Origin: an uncultured Alphaproteobacteria bacterium
GTDB taxonomy: Bacteria; Pseudomonadota; Alphaproteobacteria; HIMB59; GCA-002718135
NCBI GenBank assembly: GCA_902575375.1
Contig: CACGRD010000009.1
Location: forward strand, 1-39,046
Length of the DNA: 39,046 nucleotides
Direction: 5' to 3'
In this document: in pieces, positions 8,196 through 16,567 of the stretch
Numbering within the stretch: the first letter of the stretch is position 1
Layout of the letters: every line of letters starts with the position of its first letter
The notes under the pieces: generated by a model
The model's database searches: none
What the model was told of the DNA's origin: nothing
What the model saw: only the letters and a program-made list of their open reading frames with translations
Translations under genes and position numbers: made by a program

Positions 8196-8229
8196 TCAAG
8201 TTATTGATATTAGAAATATTATAAAAAGA

Positions 8230-8256
8230 AAAGCGGCAATTAGATATTGCCGCTTT
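8230..8256 (-). terminator. Rho-independent terminator/attenuator between binding protein and permease genes
   Basis: A perfect 11-bp inverted repeat (aaagcggcaat, 5-base loop tagat, attgccgcttt). Read in the direction of the minus-strand operon it is followed by a U-rich run (TTCTTTTTAT). It lies 18 bp after the stop of the binding-protein gene and before the permease gene. This is the classic arrangement that lets the binding protein be made in excess while some transcripts read through to the permeases. Confidence 0.85.
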
Positions 8257-8274
8257 AATTTATGTTTTTATCCC

Positions 8275-10329
8275 TTACTCAGATATAAACCACTGTTGTG
8301 CTAAATATGGGTAAGTTCTATAGTACTCATAAGATGCAGTCTTAAACTGTGTAAAGTTCTTTAATGCATTCCTATGAACTATTGGATATGGCCCAGCTAC
8401 AGTACCAATGAAAACTAGATTTCCAGTTAAGTTTGCAACTAACCTTCCACCAACTTCATCAGACTCTGGTGTGCCAGCTGTTAGTGATTGGAATGTATTG
8501 ATATCATCAATCATTTCATAAGCCCATGCTGGAGGCTCAACTCCATTAGCTCCATCACTATCTATATATTCAGCCCATAGCATTCCCGTTCTTAGATTAA
8601 AATAATCACCAAACGGAGGAACAAATTGTTCGTTCATTCCAAGAATTAATGGAAGTGGCATACTTACATTCCAAGCTGAAACATCAAGCTGGTTTGATGA
8701 TTGTGCTGATCTCATTTCATCAGGAGTAACTTCCTTAAATACAGTTTTTACTCCAACAGCATTCCAAGCATTTGAAATAAGTTCAACCTCACCTCCTCCA
8801 ACACCTTGTGTAGCAAAATCAAAATTGATTACAAGTTGATCACCGTTTGACAGATCTCTAAATCCATCACCATCTTTATCAACAAAACCAATTTCATCTA
8901 GCATAGCTTTTGCTGCATCTGGATCATAAGCAGTATAATGATCTGTCCATTTTTCAGCAAAACTAGTTACTGGAGCAAAAGCTACATATTGTTGAGGCTG
9001 ACCCATTCCATAATAGATTACATCATTTATTTCATCTCTATTAATCGCAGATGACATAGCTTGTCTGAATTTAAGATTACCAAAAAGCTCTCTTTTAGCC
9101 ATATCTTCATGAGTCAAGTTAAATGCAAGATTTGTAAAAGATATTCCTGGCTTAATATCAACTGTATAATCACCAGCGTCAGATCCATCCATTAATTGTG
9201 GAACACCTTCTAATGACAATGATTGAGCTTTGTACTCAACTTCACCATTTACAATCTTAAGAAGTCTAATTTCATTTTCATTTATGTATCTTTCATTCTG
9301 GTAATCAATATAAGGTAATTGATTTCCTGCTGAATCAACCATATGGAAATAAGGATTTGCAGCGTACACTCTACCTTCAGTAGTGTCTTCAATAGTTACA
9401 AAAGACTCTAAAGATGGGTAAACAGCGGTTGGAAGATTAGCTACTTTATCAGGACTTGCTAATAAAGGTGACGGTGTATCTGTCCAACATGAGTTTCCAT
9501 AATAGGCAGCAAGTACTGCATAACCATTTTCAAAACCTGCAGCTTGAGCTAAGCTATCTGCACTGGAATTTACGTCAGGATGAAATTGACCTAAATGATG
9601 CTTAGGCGCAAAACCTTGACAATAGCTTGTAGCAAAGTGCGCAAGGAGTCCTGGCTTAGGAGATGGTAGATTGAAAACAACTGTTTGATCATCAGGTGTA
9701 TCAACTGTCATTCTTTCACCACCAACTAATAGATAATCATATGGTTTCTCTCTTATATTGGAATCCATCATTAGATTATCATACCAAAACTTAACATCAG
9801 CAGATGTAAATGGAGCTCCATCTGACCACTTATGTCCTTTTCTTAAATGAAAAGTTAATTGAGTAAAATCGTCGTTCCACTTCCATGCTTTTGCAACGTT
9901 AGGAACTATATTTGTTAAATCATCGGCATATCTAACAAAATTAACATGTCGTGTTGATAACAAATCAGAAGTTCCAGCTTCAGTCGCATTAGATAGCATT
10001 CTGAAAGTTCCTCCATAGGTACCAATAGAATCGTAAGGTACTACAACTAATGGTTCTTCTGGAAGTCTATCATTTACACTAGGCAAGCCTGAGTTACCCA
10101 CTATAGTTGCATTTATAAGAGCAATGTTAGGATTTTCTGAAAACTGCATTGTGCAATTTGCTGCTTTTTCAAAATCAGCTAGCTCGTAAACCTGCGGATA
10201 AGCTCCTGCAGATACACCTTTCATATCACTCATAGTTATGCCTTGGCAATGACCACCTGCAATAGCTATGTTAGCCCATGAAAACGAAGCTATAGAAAAT
10301 ACAATTGCTAAAAATATTTTTTTAAACAT
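8275..10329 (-). CDS. Periplasmic substrate-binding protein, SBP_bac_5 (peptide/oligosaccharide ABC) family
   Basis: A large 684-aa solute-binding protein. The N-terminus MFKKIFLAIVFSIASFSWANIAIAGG is a Sec signal peptide with no lipobox, so the mature protein is soluble in the periplasm. Family features include WKWNDDFTQLTFHLRKGHKWSDGAPFTSADVKFWYD and NLKFRQAMSSAINRDEINDVIYYG. It is clearly longer than DppA/OppA (about 540 aa) and nearer in size to alpha-galactoside binders such as AgpA of Sinorhizobium, which belong to the same class. An AGGAG ribosome-binding site sits 8 bp before the ATG. It is the promoter-proximal gene of the mutarotase/comDE/kinase operon, so its ligand is probably a sugar-like or sulfonated compound (inference). 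Confidence 0.88.
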   Translation of the reverse strand: MFKKIFLAIVFSIASFSWANIAIAGGHCQGITMSDMKGVSAGAYPQVYELADFEKAANCTMQFSENPNIALINATIVGNSGLPSVNDRLPEEPLVVVPYDSIGTYGGTFRMLSNATEAGTSDLLSTRHVNFVRYADDLTNIVPNVAKAWKWNDDFTQLTFHLRKGHKWSDGAPFTSADVKFWYDNLMMDSNIREKPYDYLLVGGERMTVDTPDDQTVVFNLPSPKPGLLAHFATSYCQGFAPKHHLGQFHPDVNSSADSLAQAAGFENGYAVLAAYYGNSCWTDTPSPLLASPDKVANLPTAVYPSLESFVTIEDTTEGRVYAANPYFHMVDSAGNQLPYIDYQNERYINENEIRLLKIVNGEVEYKAQSLSLEGVPQLMDGSDAGDYTVDIKPGISFTNLAFNLTHEDMAKRELFGNLKFRQAMSSAINRDEINDVIYYGMGQPQQYVAFAPVTSFAEKWTDHYTAYDPDAAKAMLDEIGFVDKDGDGFRDLSNGDQLVINFDFATQGVGGGEVELISNAWNAVGVKTVFKEVTPDEMRSAQSSNQLDVSAWNVSMPLPLILGMNEQFVPPFGDYFNLRTGMLWAEYIDSDGANGVEPPAWAYEMIDDINTFQSLTAGTPESDEVGGRLVANLTGNLVFIGTVAGPYPIVHRNALKNFTQFKTASYEYYRTYPYLAQQWFISE

Positions 10330-10366
10330 ATGTTTCTCTCCTATAAGATAAATTTATCGTATGATT

Positions 10367-10380
10367 TTGTTTGTAAACAA
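10367..10380. promoter_or_regulatory. 14-bp palindrome in the divergent promoter region of the importer and the PMH-type gene
   Basis: The 152-bp gap between the binding-protein gene (minus) and the phosphonate-monoester-hydrolase-type gene (plus) contains ttgtttgtaaacaa, with 6-bp arms around a 2-bp centre, 38 bp upstream of the binding-protein ATG. It could be an operator controlling one or both genes. No adjacent regulator gene explains it. In such AT-rich DNA short palindromes arise by chance, so confidence is low. I could not place a convincing -35/-10 pair here. Confidence 0.35.
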
Positions 10381-10481
10381 TTTTGACTTTTTAGCAAAAA
10401 TTTTTGACACTTTTATTACTTTTTTTTCAAAAAAATTGTGTATTTCTTATTAATTAATTACTTTAATAAACATAAGTAAAT

Positions 10482-12017
10482 ATGGGAAAATCCAAAAAAT
10501 CTGTTCTTTTAATATGTGCTGATCAATGGCGTTTTGACTGCTTTAGCTTCCTAAATCATCCATATGCTCTAACACCAAACTTAGACAAGCTTGCTGAACG
10601 AAGTGTTGTTTTTAAATCACATTTTTCAGGAATTGTACCTTGTGGTCCATCTAGAACTACAATGCTTACGGGTTTATATCCATTTATACATCGTTCAGTA
10701 TATAATGGTGCCCCTCTTGATAAAAGATTTACAAATATCGCTAAAGAGGTTCGTAAACTAAATTATAATCCAAGTCTTTATGGATATACGGATACTTCTT
10801 GGGATCCCAGATACTTGGATCCAAAGGATAAAAAAAATTTTACATATGAATCACCAATGGAAGGGTTCGATGATGGTTGTGTTTTACCAGGAGGGAAACC
10901 AGAGCCTTGGGCTAACCATCTTAATCAAAATGGTTTCAAGATTAATAAAGCAGAAGATTTGTACAAAGGAAGAAAGCCTAAAGATGATCAAGCATATATT
11001 TATGAACCATATTATATTCCAACTGAATTTTCAGACACTGCATTTTTAGCAGACAAAGTTGTTAACGATTTAAGAAAAGTCAAAGATCCATTTTTTATGC
11101 ATGTATCTTTTTTAAAACCACACCCACCCTTTCATGTAGCTAATCCATGGTTCAGTAAATTTAATCCAGATAATATTAATTTATCTAAAAATGATATTTC
11201 ACTTAAAGAATTATCAAAAAAACACCCTCTACTTGAAGAGTTATGTAAAAAATTTTTATTAAAAGAAAACTTCTCTGAAATTAATTATGATCTTTTAAAA
11301 GATCAAGATATCAAAAATATTATGAGTGTCTATTTTGCTATGTGCGCAGAAGTTGATTTTAATATTGGTAAAATTTTAAATGCTCTTAAAGAGTCAGGGC
11401 AAGAAGAGAATACAATGATAATATTTACCAGTGATCATGGAGAAATGTTAAATGAAAATAATTTATGGGGAAAATTAGGTTGGTGGGACTCCTCTTATAG
11501 AATTCCGTTATTTATATATGTGCCTCGAAACAATCCAAAAGAAATTAACCATTTAACAGAATCGGTAGATGTTGCTCCTACAATTTTAGAATGGCTTGGT
11601 GGTGAAATCCCCATTGATTGGAATGGTCAATCACTAATGCAAAATATCGATCATAAATACGAAAAATCACCTAATAAAGAATATGTTATTTTTGATTATG
11701 ATTTCAGAGAAAGTACTTCATTTGTAAAAGATAAAAAATTAGCACCCGAACAATGTAATCTATCAGTCATTAGAAATAATAAATGGAAATATGTTCATTT
11801 TCCTTCATTACCATGTTTATTATTTGATTTAGAAAAAGATCCTGAGGAAATAAAAGATCTATCAGACTTAAGAGAATTTCAAGATATAAAACATGAACTA
11901 GTATCAAAATTATTAAGTCACCGCATGATTCATCAGGAGCGACAATTATCAAATACTAAACTTTCTAGTTCAGGTGTTAATACAAATTCTGGACCATTTA
12001 GCAGAAAAATGGAATAA
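10482..12017 (+). CDS. Phosphonate monoester hydrolase/sulfatase-type enzyme (alkaline phosphatase superfamily, formylglycine type)
   Basis: A 511-aa cytoplasmic hydrolase (no signal peptide). The N-terminal ADQWR (Asp14, Gln15) and PCGPSRTTMLTG with Cys54 in CxPxR are the metal-binding and formylglycine sites. Other active-site positions known from Rhizobium/Burkholderia phosphonate monoester hydrolase (PMH) appear intact: Asn75 in NGAPLD, Tyr102 and Thr105 (GYTDTSWDPR), His214 (KPHPPF), Asp318/His319 (TSDHGE) and Lys331. The tail HRMIHQERQLSNT also resembles PMH. Such enzymes are promiscuous toward phosphonate monoesters, phosphodiesters, sulfate esters and sulfonate monoesters. It is divergent from the ABC operon and 7 bp ahead of a MetE-like gene. 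The natural substrate is unknown, and the formylglycine-generating enzyme is not in the window. Confidence 0.85.
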   Translation: MGKSKKSVLLICADQWRFDCFSFLNHPYALTPNLDKLAERSVVFKSHFSGIVPCGPSRTTMLTGLYPFIHRSVYNGAPLDKRFTNIAKEVRKLNYNPSLYGYTDTSWDPRYLDPKDKKNFTYESPMEGFDDGCVLPGGKPEPWANHLNQNGFKINKAEDLYKGRKPKDDQAYIYEPYYIPTEFSDTAFLADKVVNDLRKVKDPFFMHVSFLKPHPPFHVANPWFSKFNPDNINLSKNDISLKELSKKHPLLEELCKKFLLKENFSEINYDLLKDQDIKNIMSVYFAMCAEVDFNIGKILNALKESGQEENTMIIFTSDHGEMLNENNLWGKLGWWDSSYRIPLFIYVPRNNPKEINHLTESVDVAPTILEWLGGEIPIDWNGQSLMQNIDHKYEKSPNKEYVIFDYDFRESTSFVKDKKLAPEQCNLSVIRNNKWKYVHFPSLPCLLFDLEKDPEEIKDLSDLREFQDIKHELVSKLLSHRMIHQERQLSNTKLSSSGVNTNSGPFSRKME

Positions 12018-12024
12018 TTAAGAT

Positions 12025-13074
12025 ATGTTAACTACTGTTATAGGCGCCTATCCAAAACCAAGCTACTTAAAAATAACTGATTGGTTTAATGCTTCTGGTG
12101 GTACAGATACAGAGTATCCAACTAAATTTTATGAAGATGAAATAAAAAAAATGGGCAATAATGTTGAAGAGTTATTTAATAAAGCTACAAAAGAAATAAT
12201 TAGTGATCAGGAAGAATGCGGTATTGATATCCTCACCGACGGTGAAGTTAGAAGAGAAAACTATATTCACTACCATTGTAGGCATTTAGAAGGAATTGAT
12301 TTTACAAATCTCACAGAAAAAGTAGCTAGGACAGGGAATTATAAGTGCTGGTTACCAACAATAACTTCAAAAGTTAAAGCAAAGGAATCTTTTTTAGTTG
12401 AAGAGTGGAAAAAAAATCAAATTTTAACCAATAAGGATTTGAAAATTACTATTCCTGGGCCAATGACTATAACAGATACTATAGCAAATACATTTTATGA
12501 TTCTGATGAACATATGGGTGAAGACTTAGCTGATGCTATTAATGTAGAAATTAAAAGATTAGTTGATGCAGGATGTAAATATATTCAAGTCGATGAACCT
12601 TTGTTCGCTAGAAAACCAGAAAATGCCCTTAATTTTGGAATCAAAAATTTAGAGAGATGTTTTAAGGATATAAATAATCAAAGTATTGAAAAAATTACTC
12701 ATATTTGTTGCGGCTATCCTGATAAATTAGATGCAGTAGATTATCCAAAAGCGCCTTTAGATTCTTACAGTAAAATAAGTAAAGCGTTAGATGAGTCAAT
12801 TATAGATACAGTTTCTATAGAAGATGCTCATCGATATAATGATCTAGATTTTTTAAAAGATTTTAATCAAACAAAAGTTATTTTTGGTTTGATAAAAATT
12901 GCAAGCTCTCAAATAGAGACTAAAGATGAAATAGTCTCTAGAATAAATGGAGCATTGAAATTTATTGATAAAGAACAATTAATTGTTGCTCCTGATTGTG
13001 GTCTTGGTCACTTACCTCGAAATTTAGCAAAAATAAAATTAAAAATAATGGTAGAGGCTTCTAATAGTTTTTAG
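12025..13074 (+). CDS. MetE C-terminal-domain-like zinc methyltransferase family protein (copy 1)
   Basis: A 349-aa protein of the cobalamin-independent methionine synthase (UROD/MetE-like) barrel family, lacking the N-terminal half of full MetE. The putative zinc ligands are His226 and Cys228 (THICCG), Glu266 (IEDAHR) and Cys325 (APDCGLGHL). Family patterns include GAYPKPSYL at the start, DILTDGEVRRENY (68-80), GPMTITDTI and YIQVDEPLF. These proteins move alkyl groups to or from a thiol. Stand-alone core forms occur in methionine synthesis and in other alkyl transfers. Here it follows the PMH-type gene by 7 bp, so it is probably co-transcribed and catabolic. Its stop overlaps the convergent ald stop by 4 bp. 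Confidence 0.8.
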   Translation: MLTTVIGAYPKPSYLKITDWFNASGGTDTEYPTKFYEDEIKKMGNNVEELFNKATKEIISDQEECGIDILTDGEVRRENYIHYHCRHLEGIDFTNLTEKVARTGNYKCWLPTITSKVKAKESFLVEEWKKNQILTNKDLKITIPGPMTITDTIANTFYDSDEHMGEDLADAINVEIKRLVDAGCKYIQVDEPLFARKPENALNFGIKNLERCFKDINNQSIEKITHICCGYPDKLDAVDYPKAPLDSYSKISKALDESIIDTVSIEDAHRYNDLDFLKDFNQTKVIFGLIKIASSQIETKDEIVSRINGALKFIDKEQLIVAPDCGLGHLPRNLAKIKLKIMVEASNSF

Positions 13075-14186
13075 TGTACTAAAGTTTCTGGATTAGCATA
13101 ATCATAATTTAAATCATCAGCAATAGCTTTATATGTAACGGCCCCTTTAAAAATATTTAAACCATTCATAAAATTTTTATCGTTTTTTAAAGCATCTTTA
13201 AAACCATTAGAAGCTAAGTTTTGAATAAATGGCAATGTGACTGCATTTAAAGCAAGAGTGGAAGTTCTAGGAACTCCCCCTGGCATATTTGCAACACAGT
13301 AATGAACAACATCATCAACAACATACGTAGGGTTTGCATGAGTTGTTGGTTTACTAGTTTCAACACAACCACCTTGATCAATTGCAACATCAACTATTAC
13401 AGATCCACTTTTCATCTTTTTGATCATGTCTTTAGTTATAATCTTTGGAGCATTAGAGCCTGGAACAAGTACGCCACCAATTAGTAAATCACATTCAGAA
13501 ATATAATCTTTTAGATTTATTTTATCGCTGTGTAGTGGTTCTATTTTATCACCAAATTTTTCTTGTAATTCTTCTAATCTTTTTTCTGATTTATCCACGA
13601 TGAAAACTTTTGCTTGCATTCCGGTAGCAATTATTGCTGCATTTTCACCTACAACACCTCCACCTAAAATTAAGACATTTCCAGGTTGAACCCCGGGCGC
13701 ACCCCCTAAAAGTAAACCACTTCCACCCTTATGTTTTTCGAGAGAATATGCTCCGGCTTGTATCGACATTCTACCGGCTACAGCGCTCATTGGTGCTAAT
13801 AGAGGTAATTTATTATTATGATCACTTACCGTTTCATAAGCTATACAAATTGAATTTGAATCAATTAAACCCTTTGTTAATTCTGGAGCTGCTGAAAGAT
13901 GTAAATAAGTAAATAAAATTTGGTTTTCTCTTATCATTGCAACTTCATTCATTAGAGGTTCTTTTACTTTTACGATCATTTCAGAATCATTGAAAATATC
14001 TTCAGCTGAATTTACAATTTTTGCCCCTGATAATTCATAGTCACTATTAGAAAAGCCAGCACCAATACCAGCATCTTTTTGAATTAGAACTTTATGTTTA
14101 TTCTTTACTAATTCTTTAACACTTAGCGGAGTAAGCCCAACCCTAGACTCCTGAGCTTTAATCTCAGAGGGAACACCTATTTTCAT
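13071..14186 (-). CDS. ald: Alanine dehydrogenase
   Basis: NAD-dependent oxidative deamination of L-alanine to pyruvate and ammonia, 371 aa, standard length. The N-terminus MKIGVPSEIKAQESRVGLTP, the pyruvate-binding lysine in MIVKVKEPL (about residue 74), the catalytic histidine in TYLHLSA (about 96), and the Rossmann segment LGGGVVGENAAIIATGM are all typical. The C-terminal VHYCVANMPGGVPRTST is the family signature. Its ATG overlaps the stop of the upstream aminotransferase (TAATG). In taurine catabolism, Ald regenerates pyruvate from the alanine made by taurine:pyruvate aminotransferase and releases ammonia. That coupling is the likely role here. Confidence 0.93.
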   Translation of the reverse strand: MKIGVPSEIKAQESRVGLTPLSVKELVKNKHKVLIQKDAGIGAGFSNSDYELSGAKIVNSAEDIFNDSEMIVKVKEPLMNEVAMIRENQILFTYLHLSAAPELTKGLIDSNSICIAYETVSDHNNKLPLLAPMSAVAGRMSIQAGAYSLEKHKGGSGLLLGGAPGVQPGNVLILGGGVVGENAAIIATGMQAKVFIVDKSEKRLEELQEKFGDKIEPLHSDKINLKDYISECDLLIGGVLVPGSNAPKIITKDMIKKMKSGSVIVDVAIDQGGCVETSKPTTHANPTYVVDDVVHYCVANMPGGVPRTSTLALNAVTLPFIQNLASNGFKDALKNDKNFMNGLNIFKGAVTYKAIADDLNYDYANPETLVH

Positions 14187-15526
14187 TATCTATCATGCAT
14201 ATAGTTTGAGATACCTGTTCTTAATTTTTCAATTATCTCATCAATATGTTTTTTTTCACAAGTAAATGGAGGTGCAACAATTAAACAATCACCTGTTGCT
14301 TTCAAGCTTAAGCCTGCTTCGAATAATTTTTTAAAACAAGCATATCCAGCTTTACCTAAACGCTCATCCATTTTAATATCAATTCCTCCCATCATTCCAT
14401 ATCCTCTTATATCAGTGATAATATCTAAATCTTTCAATGAAAATAAACCATCTAAGAAATATGGAGACATATCTTTTGCTCTATTAAATAAATCTTCTTT
14501 CTCGATTATATCTTGCATTGCTAAACCTGCTGCCATTGAAACAGGGATAGCAGAATAAGTATAACCATGAAAAAATTCTATAGCTCCTGTAGGTGAAGCA
14601 TCAACAATAGTATCATAGATATGGTCACGTGAAGCTACTGCTCCTAAGGGTACGACACCATTAGTAATTGCTTTAGCCATTGTCATGATATCAGGGCAAA
14701 CATCAAAAGCTTGAGCTGCAAATGGAGCGCCCATTCTTCCCCAACCGGTAATAACTTCATCAAAAATTAAAAGAATTCCGTGCTTATCACAAATTTCTCT
14801 TAGTCTTTTTAAATATCCTTTTGGCGGAACTAAAGTTCCTGTTGATCCTGCTACCGGCTCAACAATACATGCAGCAATATTTTCTGCACCAATGTTACCA
14901 GCAATTCTTTCAAGATCATCTGCAAGATCAGCGCCTGTTTCAGGTTCACCTTTTACAAATAAATTTTCAGGTAAGTGAGTATGTCTTAGATGATGTACAT
15001 TTGGCATAAGAATATTTGAGAAAGTTTTTCTATTAGCAATCATTCCACCAACAGAAATTCCTCCAATATTCATTCCATGATAACCTCTTTCTCTTCCTAC
15101 TATATGAGATCTATGACCTTCTCCTTTTGCTTTAAAATATGCTATGGCTGTTTTAATTGCTGTTTCTACAGCTGATGAACCACAAATAGTAAAAAATATT
15201 TTATTTAAATCTTCAGGTGTATGTTTTGAAACTTTTCTAGCTAAATCAAATGAACCGCCAAAACCTTGTTGAAATGGTTGAACATAATCTAATTGCTCTA
15301 ATTGTTTTGATACTGCTTCTCTTATTTCTGGTCTTGAATGACCAGCTGGACTACAAAATAATCCTGAACTGGCATCAATTAATTTATTACCATAATGATC
15401 AGTATAATAAACACCTTCAGCCTTAACCATTAATCTTGGACTATTTTTATAATCTCTATTGGATGTAAATGGCATCCAATGCTCTTCTAATGAATTAGGT
15501 ATTTCAATTCTTTTTTCTAAATCCAT
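14186..15526 (-). CDS. tpa: Omega-amino acid (taurine):pyruvate aminotransferase, class III PLP
   Basis: A 446-aa PLP-dependent aminotransferase. It has EHWMPFTSNRDYK at the N-terminus, ICGSSAVETAIK for cofactor phosphate binding, RERGYHGMNIGGISVGG, the Asp of ILLIFDEVITGWGRMG, and the Schiff-base lysine in MAKAITNGVVPLGAV. Overall it resembles beta-alanine:pyruvate (omega-APT) enzymes. The genes around it (Ald by overlap, divergent Pta, Xsc in the window) match the taurine route, where taurine plus pyruvate give sulfoacetaldehyde plus alanine. Known Tpa enzymes also accept beta-alanine, so both activities are possible. An AAGGA site precedes the ATG. The enzyme class is firm; taurine specificity rests on context. 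Confidence 0.72.
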   Translation of the reverse strand: MDLEKRIEIPNSLEEHWMPFTSNRDYKNSPRLMVKAEGVYYTDHYGNKLIDASSGLFCSPAGHSRPEIREAVSKQLEQLDYVQPFQQGFGGSFDLARKVSKHTPEDLNKIFFTICGSSAVETAIKTAIAYFKAKGEGHRSHIVGRERGYHGMNIGGISVGGMIANRKTFSNILMPNVHHLRHTHLPENLFVKGEPETGADLADDLERIAGNIGAENIAACIVEPVAGSTGTLVPPKGYLKRLREICDKHGILLIFDEVITGWGRMGAPFAAQAFDVCPDIMTMAKAITNGVVPLGAVASRDHIYDTIVDASPTGAIEFFHGYTYSAIPVSMAAGLAMQDIIEKEDLFNRAKDMSPYFLDGLFSLKDLDIITDIRGYGMMGGIDIKMDERLGKAGYACFKKLFEAGLSLKATGDCLIVAPPFTCEKKHIDEIIEKLRTGISNYMHDR

Positions 15527-15576
15527 TTTTTTCCTTATTAAGGATTGAGTATATGAAATTATCGATAAATCAAAGA

Positions 15577-15602
15577 ATATTTCTTACACAATAAAGAAAT
15601 AT
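15577..15602. promoter_or_regulatory. Inverted repeat in the divergent tpa/pta promoter region
   Basis: Perfect 9-bp arms atatttctt and aagaaatat are separated by 8 bases, inside the 118-bp gap between the aminotransferase (minus) and phosphotransacetylase (plus) genes. It could be an operator for coordinated control of the taurine genes. No TauR-type regulator gene is in the window. AT-rich composition makes chance occurrence possible. Confidence 0.35.
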
Positions 15603-15622
15603 CATAGGAAAAATTGTAGCAG

Positions 15623-15641
15623 TGGTATAGAGAGAATACCA
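15623..15641. promoter_or_regulatory. TGGTAT-N7-ATACCA inverted repeat just upstream of pta
   Basis: The arms tggtat and ataccа (6 bp each, 7-base spacer) end 3 bp before the pta start codon and span its ribosome-binding region. The TGGT...ACCA form is reminiscent of GntR-family operators. It could act as an operator or as a translational hairpin. There is no direct evidence beyond symmetry and position. Confidence 0.3.
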
Positions 15642-15644
15642 AAT

Positions 15645-16544
15645 ATGAGAACATTACCAAAAGATCTCAAAAGTAAAGCTTTGAAGACTCCTAACATACC
15701 CGCAGTTGTTGTATGTCCTAATCAAGAAAGCATCTTATCGGCTGTAATTGAGGGTAAAAATATGAACCTCATCGATCCAACCTTAATTGGTAATAAAAGT
15801 TTAATTTCCAAAACGGCGAAAAATTTAAGTTTGGATATTTCAAATTTTAATATTGTAGAAGCAAAAGATGAAGAAAATAGTGCTTTAGTTGCTTGTCAAA
15901 TGTCTAATGAAAATAGAAGTAAAATCATAATTAAAGGGAACCTACATACTGATATTTTAATGCGCTCTTATTTAAAAAAAGAATTTAATCTGCTTGATGG
16001 CAGACGATTAAGTCATATCTGGCATATGACTACACCACAACTTAAAAAACCTCTTTTTATCACTGACGGTGCCCTGAATGTTTTGCCAAGAGTTGATATA
16101 AAATTACAGATTCTCAAAAATGCTGTTCAGTTTTATAATAAATTAAACAATAACAAACCAAAAGTTGCAATTTTATCAGGTACAGAAGATCCAATTGAAA
16201 GTATGCCAAGTTCAGTTGATGCAAAAAAAGTTATGGAACTTGCGTTTAAAGAAAATATTAATGCATTTATTCATGGTCCACTTGCTTTTGATAATGCTGT
16301 TTCTGAGGAAGCAGCTACAATAAAAGGAATTAAAAATGATGTTGCAGGTGATGCTGATATATTATTAGTACCTAATTTAGAAACTGGAAATTCTTTATCT
16401 AAAATAATGGTTTATTTTATGAACGCTTGTGCTGCAGGAATAGTAATTGGTGGTAAAGTACCAGTTGTTGTTCCTAGTAGAGCTGATAGTAAATATTCTA
16501 AACTTGCATCAATTATGGCAGCTGTTGTCGCTGCAAATAATTAA
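15645..16544 (+). CDS. pta: Phosphate acetyltransferase (PTA/PTB family)
   Basis: A 299-aa single-domain phosphotransacetylase; there is no DRTGG or N-terminal regulatory domain. Typical features are VCPNQESILSAV near the N-terminus, IIKGNLHTDILMRSYL, DVAGDADILLVPNLETGNSLSK, and the C-terminal GKVPVVVPSRADS. It converts acetyl phosphate and CoA to acetyl-CoA and phosphate. In sulfonate degraders Pta takes the acetyl phosphate produced by Xsc. Placement back-to-back with the taurine aminotransferase/Ald pair, and Xsc elsewhere in the window, support that role. Phosphate butyryltransferase is the family alternative. A GGTAT...ATACC repeat overlaps its translation-initiation region. Confidence 0.85.
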   Translation: MRTLPKDLKSKALKTPNIPAVVVCPNQESILSAVIEGKNMNLIDPTLIGNKSLISKTAKNLSLDISNFNIVEAKDEENSALVACQMSNENRSKIIIKGNLHTDILMRSYLKKEFNLLDGRRLSHIWHMTTPQLKKPLFITDGALNVLPRVDIKLQILKNAVQFYNKLNNNKPKVAILSGTEDPIESMPSSVDAKKVMELAFKENINAFIHGPLAFDNAVSEEAATIKGIKNDVAGDADILLVPNLETGNSLSKIMVYFMNACAAGIVIGGKVPVVVPSRADSKYSKLASIMAAVVAANN

Positions 16545-16567
16545 TTAATAAATAAATTTTAAGTCAT

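Noticed and set aside
8178-8199. TTGAAT-N10-ATTCAA pair resembling the LacI half-sites
   Set aside because: The spacing differs greatly from the two good sites and most of it lies in the permease coding sequence; AT-rich DNA produces such half-sites often.
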